Below, piece after piece: positions 28,099 to 37,866 of a DNA stretch of 64,000 nucleotides. A program made the position numbers and the translations under genes. How positions within the stretch are numbered: the first letter of the stretch is position 1; each line of letters begins with the position of its first letter. The DNA lies in contig JAOSJO010000025.1 of NCBI GenBank assembly GCA_027494055.1, forward strand, positions 391,262 to 455,261, read 5' to 3'. The notes under the pieces were generated by a model. It did no database searches. It had not been told where the DNA came from and saw only the letters and a program-made list of their open reading frames with translations. The stretch comes from Anaerolineae bacterium. Lineage in GTDB: Bacteria > Chloroflexota > Anaerolineae > Aggregatilineales > JAFGMM01.

Positions 28099-29961
28099 AT
28101 GCCGCGCATGGCTCTGTGGCTTTTGCTTGTCTGGTTGATCCCGTTGGGGTTCAACCCGGTTTCGCGCTGGCACTTCGAGCCGGACAAGGCCGCGTTCTTG
28201 CTGCTGCTTGCCGGGTTGCTTGCGGGCGGCGGCGTGGCGCTGCCGCGCCGGGCGGTGCGGTGGCCGCTGGCGCTCTATACCCTGGCGGCGGCGCTCGCGA
28301 CCGCGTTCTCCGTCGCGCCGGCGGTGAGCGTCTGGGGCGCGCCAGGGTGGCGCTTCGGCCTGCTGACCTGGCTGGCGCTGGCGTTGACCTTCCTGGCGGC
28401 GGCCGGCCAGCTCCGCCGGGCGGGCGCGCGCCGCCGCGTGATCGACGCGCTGCTGGTCGGCAGCGCGCCAGCCTGCGCCTACGCCGCGTTGCAGGCTGCC
28501 GGCCTAGACCCGCTCCTGCTGCTTGGCGACAACCTGCCGCGCGTCTATGCGACCTTCGGGCACGCCAACTTCTTCGCCGCGTACCTCGCGATGGTCGCGC
28601 CGCTTACCCTGGCGCGGGCCATCTCGGCCCGGTCGCGGCGGGCGCGGCTGCTCTGGAGCGCGCTGCTCGCGGCGCAGGCAGCGAGCGTGGCGCTGACGCT
28701 CTCGCGCTCCGGGTGGCTGGCGATGGCCGCCGCGCTGGGCATGGTTGCGCTGGCCTGGGCGTGGCGCGCCGGGCGTCGCCGCCTGGTGGTTGCCTTGCTG
28801 ATGGGCGCGGCGGCTGTCGCGGCGCTTCTCCTGGTGTTGAGCGCAGGCCCGCCGCTGCCTGGCTCTGCGCCGCACCTGCTCCAGACGCTGACCGCCGTCT
28901 TCCGCACCGACAGCCCCACCGTGCAGATTCGCTTTCTCGGTTGGGAGGCGGCGGGGCGCATGATCGCCGACCGCCCGCTGCTCGGCTTCGGGCCGGGGAC
29001 CTACGGCCTGGCGCTCGACGCCTACTACCCGCCGGGTCTGGCACCCTACGGCGGCGCAAAGGCGCTCGGCGGGCACCCGCACAACCTGCCGCTGGAGGTC
29101 GGGGCCGCCGTCGGCCTGCCCGGCGCGGCGGCCTACTTCTGGCTGGTGGGGGCGGTGCTCTGGGGCATGTGGCGCGGCGCGCGGGGCCGGCGCGGGCTAT
29201 CGGTGGCGCAGGTGGCCGTGCTGGCGGCGGGGGTCGCCGGCCTGGTGACCAGCCTGCTTGAGTTCGAGACGGTCGGCGCGTCGATGGTGTTCTGGCTGCT
29301 CGCGGGCATGTCCGAGGCGGGCGAAGCGCGGCGGGTGCGCGTGCCCCGCGCAGCGGGCGCGGCGCTCGGCGCAGCCGGCGCGGTCTGCGCGCTGGCGATC
29401 GTGACGCCCGATATCCTCGGCGGCCTGGCCGAGCGCGCCCCGCCAACGCAGGCGATTGCGCTCGCCGCCTGGGCCGACCGCACGTCGCCCACGCCGGGCG
29501 ACTACGGCGCGGCGCTGGGTCTCTACCACGCGGAGGCGGGCCAGTGGGTCGAGGGCGAGGCCGTGCTCCGCGCGCTGGCAACGTCGCCGCCGGCGGTGGC
29601 CCACGCTGCGCGCTGGCGCGCGCTCGGCGATTTCTACATCCGGCAGGCGTGGAACGACGCCGGCGCGCGCGCGTCTGCGTTCGCCGCCGCTGCGGCGGCC
29701 TATGGCGAGGCCATCGCGCGCGCGCCCACCAACCCGGACCTATGGCTCGACCGGGGGATGGCCTACCTGGAGCTGGGCGAGCACCAGGCGGCGCGCGCCG
29801 ACTTCGTGCGGGCGGCGGCGCTCGCGCCCGACTACGCGCGCGCGGTGGGCGCGATGGGCGAGTATCACCTGGCGGTTGGCGACAGGGCGACGGCGCAGGC
29901 CGCGTTTGCGCGCGCCGATGCGCTGCGCGAGGCCTGGGCGCTGTTCCTCTGGCGGCGCTGA
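28099..29961 (+). CDS. O-antigen ligase/Wzy-like membrane protein with C-terminal TPR domain
   Basis: 620 residues. About ten hydrophobic helices cover residues 1-440; the periplasmic loop has the ligase pattern NLPRVYATFGHANFFAAYLA, RSGWLAMAA, and LLGFGPGTYGLALDAYYPP...GGHPHNLPLEVGAAVGLPG, where the conserved His-containing loop sits. The last 180 residues are tetratricopeptide repeats (YGEAIARAPTNPDLWLDRGM and similar). The family transfers or polymerises surface glycans or glycosylates proteins; the TPR tail suggests a protein partner. Very GC-rich. No polysaccharide gene cluster surrounds it. Confidence 0.82.
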   Translation: MPRMALWLLLVWLIPLGFNPVSRWHFEPDKAAFLLLLAGLLAGGGVALPRRAVRWPLALYTLAAALATAFSVAPAVSVWGAPGWRFGLLTWLALALTFLAAAGQLRRAGARRRVIDALLVGSAPACAYAALQAAGLDPLLLLGDNLPRVYATFGHANFFAAYLAMVAPLTLARAISARSRRARLLWSALLAAQAASVALTLSRSGWLAMAAALGMVALAWAWRAGRRRLVVALLMGAAAVAALLLVLSAGPPLPGSAPHLLQTLTAVFRTDSPTVQIRFLGWEAAGRMIADRPLLGFGPGTYGLALDAYYPPGLAPYGGAKALGGHPHNLPLEVGAAVGLPGAAAYFWLVGAVLWGMWRGARGRRGLSVAQVAVLAAGVAGLVTSLLEFETVGASMVFWLLAGMSEAGEARRVRVPRAAGAALGAAGAVCALAIVTPDILGGLAERAPPTQAIALAAWADRTSPTPGDYGAALGLYHAEAGQWVEGEAVLRALATSPPAVAHAARWRALGDFYIRQAWNDAGARASAFAAAAAAYGEAIARAPTNPDLWLDRGMAYLELGEHQAARADFVRAAALAPDYARAVGAMGEYHLAVGDRATAQAAFARADALREAWALFLWRR

Positions 29962-30072
29962 GGGGGGGACCTCACAAGAGGGTGAAAAGTGCGCGACGGT
30001 GGGCGTCATCTCCACATCATCAAGGTTTGGAGCCACGGTGGGCTAACTCTCCCGAAATCGCCACATCTCGGG

Positions 30073-30100
30073 GTAGGGGCGAACCGCCGGTTCGCCCCTG
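30073..30100. repeat. Dispersed palindrome, family A copy
   Basis: GTAGGGGCGAACCG followed by its inverted copy CCGGTTCGCCCCTG (one end mismatch). Preceded by CCACATCTCGG as in other copies. Confidence 0.65.
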
Positions 30101-30228
30101 CTTCCCTCACCCGCGCCGACCAAGGTCGGCGTCCCCTCTCCACAAGGGGAGAGGGGTCAGATACCAGATCGTAACCCGACGACTGAAGTCGTCGGCTAAT
30201 CGCTGAAAAAAGTCCGCAGGAGTACGAC

Positions 30229-30271
30229 TTAGCCCGCGACTGAAGTCGCGGGAGCCAAAAGGTGAACAGAT
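30229..30271. repeat. Dispersed palindromic repeat, family B, copy 2
   Basis: TTAGCCCGCGACTGAAGTCG then CGGGAGCCAAAAGGTGAACA and GAT; matches 14579-14622 with a few changes. Confidence 0.55.
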
Positions 30272-30330
30272 ACCTGAATGGCGAGAGCAGGTTCTAACAA
30301 TAGTTTTATTATCCGTGTTATCCGTGGTTG

Positions 30331-30450
30331 AGAGACCATTTGAAAAGTCTGAGAATGTGTTTGAAAAGAGGAGCCATTCCCGGCCAGACAGTGGGCTTAA
30401 GCCCACTGTCTGACCACATGTGCAGGTTCAGGATGACTTTTCAAACGGCT
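30331..30450. repeat. MITE-like element, family D, copy 2, with terminal inverted repeats
   Basis: TTTGAAAAGTC at 30339-30349 is matched by its exact complement GACTTTTCAAA at 30435-30445. Inside lies the 28-bp perfect palindrome at 30385-30412. No coding capacity; about 110 bp. Shares its body with 26732-26812. Confidence 0.72.
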
Positions 30451-30655
30451 TCTGAATCCTTCCTGGTCCCACCGGGACACGGCCAGCGCGGCGCACATGC
30501 CCAATTCTGAATGCACACGGTTTTGGTCAGTTTTGGGGGAAGCGTTGTAGAATGGATGGCGCGGCTGAAGGGACTCCCCCCGGCGACGGGGCCTCGCTGG
30601 CGTCACGCTGACTCTGGTAGCGCGCATGGTGTGCTCACGTTGAAAGGAAACCGCC

Positions 30656-32782
30656 GTGAACCGACGCGCCTTTGAATTCACGCGCTTTCATCCGCATCGC
30701 CGCGCCCGCGCGTTGCGCTGGCTCATCATCGCCATCCTCCTCGCTGGCTGGGCGTCCGGCCTGGGACCGTCCCCGGCGCACGCGGCAACCGGCGTCGTCG
30801 GCACGGGGACGCCCGCCTCGTGCACCGAGGCCGCGCTGCTGGCGCAGTTGGGCGCTGCGCCGACCGGCGGCACGATCACCTTTAACTGCGGCGGCGCGCC
30901 CCACACGATCAACCTGGGTGCGCAGATCACCGTGAACTACGCCCAGCCCACCGTCATCGACGGCGGCGGCCTGATCACAATCAACCAGGCCGGCGCGGGG
31001 CAGCGCGTGTTCGAGGTCGCCGCCAGCAACCTGCTGACCCTGCAGAACCTCACCGTGTCGGGCGGCACGCTGCCGAACGTCCCCGGCCTGCACGGCGGCG
31101 GCGTGCTCGTGAACGCGGGCGCGACGCTCATCCTCAACAACGTCACCGTCACGGGCAACCAGGCGTACCGGGGCGGCGGCATCTTCGTTGACGCCGGCAC
31201 GGCGATCATCACCAACAGCGCCATCAGCAACAACACCGCCCTGAACGACCTCGGCGGCGGCGTCTACTCACGGGCCTCGGCGACCACCATCACCGGGAGC
31301 ACGCTCTCCGGCAACACCGCGCCCACGAGCGGCGGCGCGATCACGGTCGCTGTGGGCGGCACGACCGACTTCACGAACAGCACCGTCTCCGGCAACCTCG
31401 GCGGCGGGGCTGCGGTGCTGGTCGCCGCCGCCAGCACGGTCAACATCAACTACAGCACGGTGGCGTTCAACGCCGGCGCGGAGATCCAGAACGACGGCGC
31501 GGCGGCCAACGTCGGCAACAGCATCGTGGGCGACGCCGCCGGGGCCACGAACTGCACCGGAGCAGCCGTGACCTCACTCGATTACAACATCGACAGCGGG
31601 GACACGTGCAACTTCACCGGAGCAAACGACCAGACCGGCGTATCGCCTAATCTCGGCCCCCTGCAGGACAATGGCGGCCCGACCTTCACGCACGCGCTCA
31701 ATGCCGGCAGCCCGGCCATCGACAGCGCGAACAACACAGGCTGCCCCGCCACCGACCAGCGCGGCGTGAGCCGGCCGCTCGATGGCGACGGCGTTGCGGG
31801 CGCGGTCTGCGACATCGGTGCGTTCGAAGCGCCCGAAGCGCCCCCGCCGGCGGCAGACCTGGCCGTGACGAAGGCAGTGAACAACGCGACGCCGGGCGCG
31901 GGCGACGCCATCCAGTACACCATCACCGTCGCGAACAACGGGCCGGCCGACGCTACCGGCGTCGAGGTCGCCGACGCGCTGCCCGCCGGCGTGACGCACA
32001 GCGCGCACGTCGCAAGCCAGGGCGCTTACGACCCCGCCGCCGGCGTCTGGGCCGTCGGCAGCCTGGGCAACGGCGCGAGCGCGACCCTGACCATCGACGC
32101 CACGGTTGACGCCAACGCCAGCGGGAGCATCGCCAACACGGCGACCGCCACCGCCGCCGACCCGACCGACCCGGACGCAGGCAACAACAGCGCCACCGCG
32201 ACCATCAACGTCGGCGGCCCGCCGGTGACGCCCTCGCCGGGCGCGCCCTCGCCGGCTGCCCCGGCGGTCTCAGACCCGGCGGTGACCAAAGCCGCGAGCG
32301 TGTCACAGGCGGCCATCGGCGACCGCGTGACGTTTACAATCACGGCCTTCAACGTCCGGGGCGACATCTCGATACCGAACGTGGTCGTCACCGACGCGCT
32401 GGACAGCGCCCTCGACATCCTGGAGGTGGCGACGACGCGCGGGACGGTCTCGGTGAGCGGCAACACGGTGACGGTCTACATCGGCGGGATGGCCCCGAAC
32501 GAGCGGGTGACCATCACCATCGTGACGCAGGTGAGCCAGCGGGCCGTCGGCGGCACGGTGATCCAGAACCGCGCCACACTCACCGACGACCTGCTTGGCA
32601 GGATCGACAGCGACCCGGTTGAGGTGGAGATCGGCCTGGGCGTCGCCCAGTTGCCGCAACTGGGCACGCGGCCCGTGGTCGAACCGCCCGCCGGGCCGTC
32701 GCTCGGCGGGATCATCATCGGGCTGGTGCTCATCGGCCTGGCGTGCGCTATTGTTCTTGGACCAATCGCGCGACGACGATGA
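30656..32782 (+). CDS. Surface protein: parallel beta-helix plus two DUF11 domains, C-terminal sorting-type tail
   Basis: GTG start after GAAAGGAAACCGCC. 708 residues: signal peptide (WLIIAILLAGWASGLGPSPAHA), a right-handed beta-helix of choice-of-anchor type at about 50-380 (repeats of GGGVYSRA, TITGSTLSGNTA), two DUF11/conserved-repeat modules at about 395-520 and 540-670 (DLAVTKAVNNATPGAGDAIQ; DPAVTKAASVSQAAIGDRVT), and at the end LPQLGTRP, a hydrophobic helix and RRR. That tail has the layout of a sortase substrate, and a sortase gene converges on it with a 35-bp overlap. Likely cell-surface display. Confidence 0.85.
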   Translation: MNRRAFEFTRFHPHRRARALRWLIIAILLAGWASGLGPSPAHAATGVVGTGTPASCTEAALLAQLGAAPTGGTITFNCGGAPHTINLGAQITVNYAQPTVIDGGGLITINQAGAGQRVFEVAASNLLTLQNLTVSGGTLPNVPGLHGGGVLVNAGATLILNNVTVTGNQAYRGGGIFVDAGTAIITNSAISNNTALNDLGGGVYSRASATTITGSTLSGNTAPTSGGAITVAVGGTTDFTNSTVSGNLGGGAAVLVAAASTVNINYSTVAFNAGAEIQNDGAAANVGNSIVGDAAGATNCTGAAVTSLDYNIDSGDTCNFTGANDQTGVSPNLGPLQDNGGPTFTHALNAGSPAIDSANNTGCPATDQRGVSRPLDGDGVAGAVCDIGAFEAPEAPPPAADLAVTKAVNNATPGAGDAIQYTITVANNGPADATGVEVADALPAGVTHSAHVASQGAYDPAAGVWAVGSLGNGASATLTIDATVDANASGSIANTATATAADPTDPDAGNNSATATINVGGPPVTPSPGAPSPAAPAVSDPAVTKAASVSQAAIGDRVTFTITAFNVRGDISIPNVVVTDALDSALDILEVATTRGTVSVSGNTVTVYIGGMAPNERVTITIVTQVSQRAVGGTVIQNRATLTDDLLGRIDSDPVEVEIGLGVAQLPQLGTRPVVEPPAGPSLGGIIIGLVLIGLACAIVLGPIARRR

Positions 32783-33434
32783 CGCGCTCGACGTAGGTCT
32801 GTAGCGGGATGTCCCAGCCGGTGCAGGTGAGCAGCGTCAGGGTCGGCGCATCGGCCGGCGCGACCACGGAGAGGTCGTCCATGGCGACCACCTGCGAACT
32901 CTCGACCGCGTAGACGTAGCGGCGCGCGCCATCCTGCACGATCACCTCGCTGCCGACGGGGAGGTTGGCGAGGTCGGCGAAGGGGCCGTAGCGGTTATCG
33001 GGCAGCGTGATGTGGCCGGCGATGACGGCGTTGCCCGCTGAACCGGGCGGCGCTGTGCCCGCCAGGTGGCCGACGCGGTCGCCCAGGCCATCGATCTGCC
33101 ACTGGCCGTAGCGAATCGGCATCTCGACAATCTGCGTGTTGACCTCCAGCCAGGGAATAATCAAACGCTGGCGCTGAACCGTGCGCGTCGGCGGGGGCAC
33201 AGTGACCACGACCAGCGTCGGCGTGGGCGTCGTGACCGGCGTCAGGCTGGGGGTGGCCGTCGGGGAAGCGGCGGGCGGCGGCTGGCGGGTCAGCAGGTAG
33301 AGCGCCAGCGCCGCGCCAAACGCCGCGACGGACACCGCCAGCACGAGCACGCCCCTCATGCACCCAGAGCGCCTGGGTTGGACGCGCCAGGGGCGCAACT
33401 CGATCTCGACGGGTCGGGACTCACGGCGTGTCAT
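32748..33434 (-). CDS. Sortase (class D/E-like)
   Basis: 228 residues from ATG 33434. N-terminal membrane helix (GVLVLAVSVAAFGAALALYLL), Thr/Pro linker, then the sortase barrel: catalytic His in NAVIAGHITLP, Cys in LTLLTCTGWD and Arg in YVERVIVVAR. It cleaves a sorting motif and joins the substrate to the envelope. The upstream TATAAT ends six bases before the ATG, so the mRNA is probably leaderless. Overlaps the 3' end of the DUF11 surface protein gene, its most likely substrate. Confidence 0.88.
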   Translation of the reverse strand: MTRRESRPVEIELRPWRVQPRRSGCMRGVLVLAVSVAAFGAALALYLLTRQPPPAASPTATPSLTPVTTPTPTLVVVTVPPPTRTVQRQRLIIPWLEVNTQIVEMPIRYGQWQIDGLGDRVGHLAGTAPPGSAGNAVIAGHITLPDNRYGPFADLANLPVGSEVIVQDGARRYVYAVESSQVVAMDDLSVVAPADAPTLTLLTCTGWDIPLQTYVERVIVVARLVQEQ

Positions 33435-33440
33435 GGGGAA

Positions 33441-33446
33441 ATTATA
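33441..33446 (-). promoter_or_regulatory. Promoter -10 box of the sortase gene (leaderless start)
   Basis: Perfect TATAAT on the minus strand, ending 6 bases before the sortase ATG at 33434, so the expected first transcribed base is the start codon itself. No clear -35 hexamer at normal spacing. Confidence 0.5.
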
Positions 33447-33474
33447 CAATCATCGCCCTCAAAGGCGATACGAA

Positions 33475-34107
33475 TCAGCGCGCGGCCCCACCCTGCGCCA
33501 CGCGCGCGCACTTTGCCGGGAGGGCGCGCCACCAGGCCTCGTCCGCCGTCACGCGCAGCAGGTGCGCGCCGCCGCGCGCGTCGCTCGCGCCGAGGCCGGC
33601 CGCAACGACGCTGACCTCCGCCTCACCGTGCAGGAGCCGCGCGAGCGCCGCCTCCAGGCGGTCGGCGGTCCGGAGCGCGATGGCGTGCGTGATCTCGGCA
33701 GCGGTCTGGTCCAGCAGGTAATCGACGTGCCAGTGGAGCCGCTTCGCCGGCGCGGGTTTCAGGTCCACGCCGCCAAGCCCAACGGCAGCGAAGCGCGCGA
33801 GCATCGCCGGCCGGATCGCGTGCGGCGGGCGCGCCCCGGTCCGCGTGGCGTGGCGGAGCAGCCGCCGCGCCAGCGACGCAGCGCCTTTCGCGCCCATCGC
33901 AGAGCCGACGTAGGCGTAGTCGCCGGCCGGCAGCCTGATCGCCTCCCCGCCCCTGAAGCGACCAAACGCCAGCGCCAGCGGCGCGCGCACCGCGACGCGC
34001 AGCACGTAAGCGCCGGTCTGCGCCGCGCCGCCGAGGATGACGATGGGGGCCAGTTCGCCGTCAGTCCGCATGGCGACGATTGTGCTCCGCCGGCGGCGGC
34101 GCGTCAA
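33475..34107 (-). CDS. DUF123 protein, GIY-YIG nuclease-like fold
   Basis: 210 residues (start 34107, or ATG 34071 for a 198-residue form). Family pattern: GAYVLRVAV, LPAGDYAYVGSAMGAKGAAS, LARRLLRH and KRLHWHVDYLL. DUF123 proteins look like GIY-YIG endonucleases, with GAYVL and YAYVGSA as the modified GIY and YIG boxes. The C-terminal part is family typical. Biological role unknown. Confidence 0.8.
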   Translation of the reverse strand: MTRRRRRSTIVAMRTDGELAPIVILGGAAQTGAYVLRVAVRAPLALAFGRFRGGEAIRLPAGDYAYVGSAMGAKGAASLARRLLRHATRTGARPPHAIRPAMLARFAAVGLGGVDLKPAPAKRLHWHVDYLLDQTAAEITHAIALRTADRLEAALARLLHGEAEVSVVAAGLGASDARGGAHLLRVTADEAWWRALPAKCARVAQGGAAR

Positions 34108-34150
34108 GCGCGGGCGGGCGTGCTACAATTGGCGTGAAAGGATGGGGCGC

Positions 34151-35371
34151 ATGGCAGCAGAGGACTACCGCGACACCGTCAGGCGGCTCGCGCTCGATGC
34201 AGCGTCGTTCATCCAACTGACGCTGAAGGGCAGGGCGCGCGGCGGCGACAAACCGCCGTGGCGCATGGTCACCGTGCGCCCGGTGACCGTCCGGCACGAG
34301 CGCCGCCTGCAATTCTCCTACTACGACGCCCGGCAGCACGTCGCGAAGAACTACCGGAGCGACGAGGCCGGGGGCGCAGCTCGACGCCCTCCTCGCCATG
34401 CCGTTCAACAGCATCCAGGTCGAGACGACCGCCGAGACGCTGCGCGTGCAGATCACCAAGACGGGCAGAGCCATCCTGCACCACGACGCCCCGCCGGCGG
34501 GCGCGGCCCTCCCCGACCTGGCGCACGACCGCCACAAGGCGCTGCCGCTCCCTGACGACCGGCCCGACGCCTTCTTGCAGGCGATTGGCGTCATGGACGC
34601 GAAAGGCCGCGTGCGCCCCCGGATGCGCGACAAGTTCCGGCAGGTGAACGAGTTCCTGAAGCTGCTTGAGCACACCGGCGCGCTGGAGGGCATCGCGCAC
34701 ACGCCGGTGCGCCTCGTGGACTGCGGGTGCGGCTCCGCCTACCTGACGCTTGCCGCGTACCACTACCTCAACGACGTGCGCGGGATGCCGGCGACGCTTG
34801 ACGGCGTTGACGTGGACGCGCAGTTGATCGCGAAGAGCCGCGCCCAGGTCCAGGCGATGGGCCTCGACGCGCGCGTGTGCTTCTACCGGTCGGCCATCAT
34901 CGATTACGAACCCGACGCGCCGCCCGACATCGTGCTCGCCCTGCACGCCTGCGACACCGCCACCGACGAAGCGCTCGCGCAGGGGATCAAGTGGGGCGCG
35001 CGCCTGATTCTGGCCGTCCCCTGCTGCCACCACCACCTGCACCGCCAGCTTGAGCGCGCACCGCCCTTCGCGCCGGTGCTGCGGGAGGGCATCCTCAAGA
35101 AGCGGCTGGCCGACATCCTCACGGACACGTTCCGGGGCTGGCGCTGCGCGTCATGGGCTACCGCACCGACGTGGTCGAGTTCGTGTCGTCCGAGCACACC
35201 GACCGCAACCTGATGATCCGCGCCGTCAGGCATGACAGCGACGATGGCGCTGGCGACGCAGACGCCGCGCGTGAGTATCGCGACCTCAAGGCCTTCTGGG
35301 GCGTGACCCCCTACATTGAAACCCTGCTCGGTGAGGCGTTCGCGGCGGCGCTGCCGCCCGACGGCGGGTAG
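34151..35371 (+). CDS. SAM-dependent methyltransferase, Methyltransf_32-like, two frameshifts
   Basis: The N-terminal region (FIQLTLKGRARG, WRMVTVRPVTVRHERRLQFS, YYDARQHVAKN) is followed, after one extra G near 34375, by the methyltransferase core: VRLVDCGCGSAYLTLAAYHY (SAM motif I), TLDGVDVD, IVLALHACDTATDEAL, LILAVPCCHHHLH. One base is lost near 35147 and the protein ends FVSSEHTDRNLMIRAV and LKAFWGVTPYIETLLGE. About 406 residues. The PCCHH motif is that of the PF13679-type group (bacterial relatives of METTL25/GSTCD); substrate probably RNA or unknown. Start at 34151 or 34142. Confidence 0.82.
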
Positions 35372-35426
35372 GGGTGAGTCTGGGAGGCGGGCTTACGGTT
35401 TCCCGCCAATATCGCCACATCTGGAG

Positions 35427-35455
35427 GTAGGGGCGACCCGGCGGGTCGCCCCTAC
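35427..35455. repeat. Dispersed palindrome, family A copy
   Basis: GTAGGGGCGACCCG-GCGGGTCGCCCCTAC, a perfect inverted repeat, preceded by GCCACATCTGGAG. Confidence 0.7.
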
Positions 35456-35526
35456 ACGCAACGGCGGGTTGCGCAATTGCTGGTCTATCCCATAAGGTCC
35501 AAACAGCTTACCAGAAGCGACCAGCG

Positions 35527-36369
35527 TCAGCCGTCGCTCCGGGGCGCGTCAACATCCTCGGACCACGCCTGCAGCCGCTCGCGCGCGCGCGCCCGCGCGG
35601 TCTCGACGCCGGCCTGCTGCGCCGCCTTGCGGTCCATCTCGCGCTCTGCCTCGCGCATCGTCATCTCGACGTAGGGAAACGCGAGCCACACGTTCATCAG
35701 GCCGAAGAGCGCGCCGGTGAGCAGGCGGAACGCCGGGATGCTCTCGCGCAGCGGCCACAGCCCGATCTGCGGGTCGCTGAACAACTGGCTGAACCCATCG
35801 AGGCCGATGGGCGCAATGCCCAGCAGGAAGTACAGCCAGAACGGCACCGGGCGCAGCCGGCCCCGTACCCGCGAAAAGAGCAGCGCCCCGATCAGGAGCG
35901 CGCCGTAGATGGCGATGTCGCGCTCGCACAGCGCCACCTTGTAGCCCATCTGCGGGTTCCCCTCGTAGTAACGCGCTGCAGACAGGTGCGCCGTGCGCTC
36001 CGGGTCCACCACCGCCTCGTTCGCGGCGGCCTGCTCGTAGTAGGGCGTGTAGACGGCCAGGTAAGCGGGGTCCTGGGCCGCATACGCCTCGAACGTGCCC
36101 AGACTCTCGACGCCGGCTGCCGCCAGCGGGTAGACGGGCTGCGCGCCAAAGAGGAACAACGACCGGAACGCGAGCTGGTGGCACAGCGGCGCGTACACCG
36201 TGTAGATCAGGTGCGCCGGCCCCTCCAGGCCCAGACGCATCAACGTGGGCGCTGCGAAGGGCAGGCCCACGTAGAGCGCGAGCACGATGATGATGACTCT
36301 CAGCCAGTTTTTCGTGAGGCGCTGGAAGAAGCGGCTGCCCCACGTGACCGTTTTGTTCTCAGGCGTCAT
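35527..36369 (-). CDS. DUF2085 membrane protein
   Basis: 280 residues. A first membrane helix (VIIIVLALYVGLPFAAPTLM) is followed by the DUF2085 signature: APLCHQLAFRSLFLFGAQP, then CERDIAIYGALLIGALLF and PIGLDGFSQLF, with two or three more helices. The conserved CHQ/C...R/DG.Q residues suggest a metal or heme-like site, but no function is established. It overlaps the ccdA-thioredoxin gene by 11 bp, which points to a redox or cofactor-handling role in the envelope. Confidence 0.83.
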   Translation of the reverse strand: MTPENKTVTWGSRFFQRLTKNWLRVIIIVLALYVGLPFAAPTLMRLGLEGPAHLIYTVYAPLCHQLAFRSLFLFGAQPVYPLAAAGVESLGTFEAYAAQDPAYLAVYTPYYEQAAANEAVVDPERTAHLSAARYYEGNPQMGYKVALCERDIAIYGALLIGALLFSRVRGRLRPVPFWLYFLLGIAPIGLDGFSQLFSDPQIGLWPLRESIPAFRLLTGALFGLMNVWLAFPYVEMTMREAEREMDRKAAQQAGVETARARARERLQAWSEDVDAPRSDG

Positions 36370-37776
36370 TGCGCGCTGCGACCGTCTCCGCGGCTTCCTG
36401 TAAATACTGCTCGATCAAATCCAACGTCAGGGGACCCGCGTGCCGCCGCACGACGACGCCATCCGGCCCGATGACGTAGCTCGTAGGGTACGAGACCACA
36501 CGATATAGCTCCTGGATGAGCGCCTCCTGGTCGATGACGAAGTTCAGCCGCAGGCCGCGCTCGTCGGCGAATTTGACAATCTGCGCCGGCGTCTCGGCGA
36601 AATCGACCGGCAGCACCACTAGCGCGTCGCTGTGCTCAATCGCGGCCTGCTGCAACGCCGGCATCTCCACCCGGCACGGGCCGCACCACGTCGCCCAGAA
36701 GTTGAGGAGCACCGTCTTGCCCCTGAAATCCTCCAACGTGACGATCTTGCCGTCCAACTGCTGGGTCTGGAAGTTGGGCGCGACGTTGCCCACCTCCAGG
36801 CCGACCGTGCGCGCGCCCGCCATCGTCTCCACCGGGCCGGCCGTCAGTTCCCAATCGACCGCGCTGCCGTCGGGGAGCGCGCCCCAGATCGCGCCGGCGG
36901 CCTCCGCCGAGGCCACCGCCCCCGAAAGCACCAGGCGGAGTTCGTCGGCGCACGGCCCGATCTCGTCAAAGGCGATCTGGCCCCCAACCACCGACCGACG
37001 ACGCACTCCTCCAGAATGTACGCGATATCGGCGCTGCTGCCAATCTGCGAGAGCTGTTGCAGCGTGCCCGTGAACACCAGCACCCCGATCACGATGAGCA
37101 GCGCGCCGCTGACGATCTCGACCGTGCGCATGTGGCGCTGCAAGCGGCGCAGGAAGCCGGTCATCCGGTCGAGCGCGCCCGCCATGACCAGGAAGGGAAT
37201 CCCCAGGCCGAGCGAGTACGCGAAGAGCAGCAGCCCGCCGCGCGCTGGGTCGCCGCCCTCGCTGCCGGCGAGCAACAGCACCGAGCCGAGGATCGGGCCG
37301 ATGCACGGCGACCAGCCCGCCGCGAACACCAGCCCCAGCAGCGACGACCCCGCGTAGCCCAGCCCAGGCCGCTGCCTGATCTGCGCGCGCGTGTCTGCGT
37401 ACAGCGCCGCATAGAGCGGCTGGAGGCGCGCCTGCCACGTGGGCGAGAGGCGCGTGTAGAGCGCGCGGAACACGCCCATGATGTGCAGCCCAAACAGGAT
37501 GATGAACGCGCCGCCCACATAGGCGACCGCGTCGCTGCGCAGGATGTCGCCAACGACGCCCGCCGCCACACCCAGCAGCACGAACACCACCGAGAACCCC
37601 AGCACGAAGAACACGCCGTGAATCAGCACGTCGAAACGGCGCGCGCGCCCCTGCCCGGCGGCGTGGGTGGTCTGGCCGCCCATGTAGCCGACATACGCCG
37701 GCACCAGCGGCAGCACGCACGGGGAAATGAACGACACCAATCCCGCCGCAAACGCCAACCAAACCGTAATCTCCAT
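36359..37776 (-). CDS. CcdA-type membrane protein fused to TlpA/ResA-like thioredoxin, one frameshift
   Basis: Start MEITVWLAFAAGLVSFISPC at 37776. The CcdA part has six helices with the redox Cys in FISPCVLPLVPAY and GWSPCIGPILGS; it passes electrons across the membrane. Near 36988 a G run has the wrong length: LEECVVGRWLG joins GQIAFDEIGPC in the other frame. The C-terminal part is a thioredoxin domain with FWATWCGPCRVEMPALQ. About 472 residues repaired. The fusion would both import reducing power and use it outside, for cytochrome c maturation. Forms an operon with the DUF2085 gene; a CcmD-like gene lies just upstream. Confidence 0.87.
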
Positions 37777-37866
37777 CGTCAGCCTGCTCCATACAACTCG
37801 CCGCAAGGGGCAAGGCCCGCCCGGCCCCCGCCTCTGCTATCTTAGATGCCCGGAATCGCGAGAAGG

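Larger units (their letters stand above)
29962..30655. other. Repeat-rich intergenic island
   Basis: Nearly 700 bp without a gene, holding members of three repeat families (A at 30073-30100, B at 30229-30271, D at 30331-30450) and a further palindrome CGACGACTGAAGTCGTCG near 30177-30194. A ribosome binding site for the next gene (GAAAGGAAA) lies at its end. Confidence 0.6.

Noticed and set aside
30177-30194. CGACGACTGAAGTCGTCG as a regulator operator
   Set aside because: It lies far from any start codon inside a repeat island and resembles the family B palindrome.
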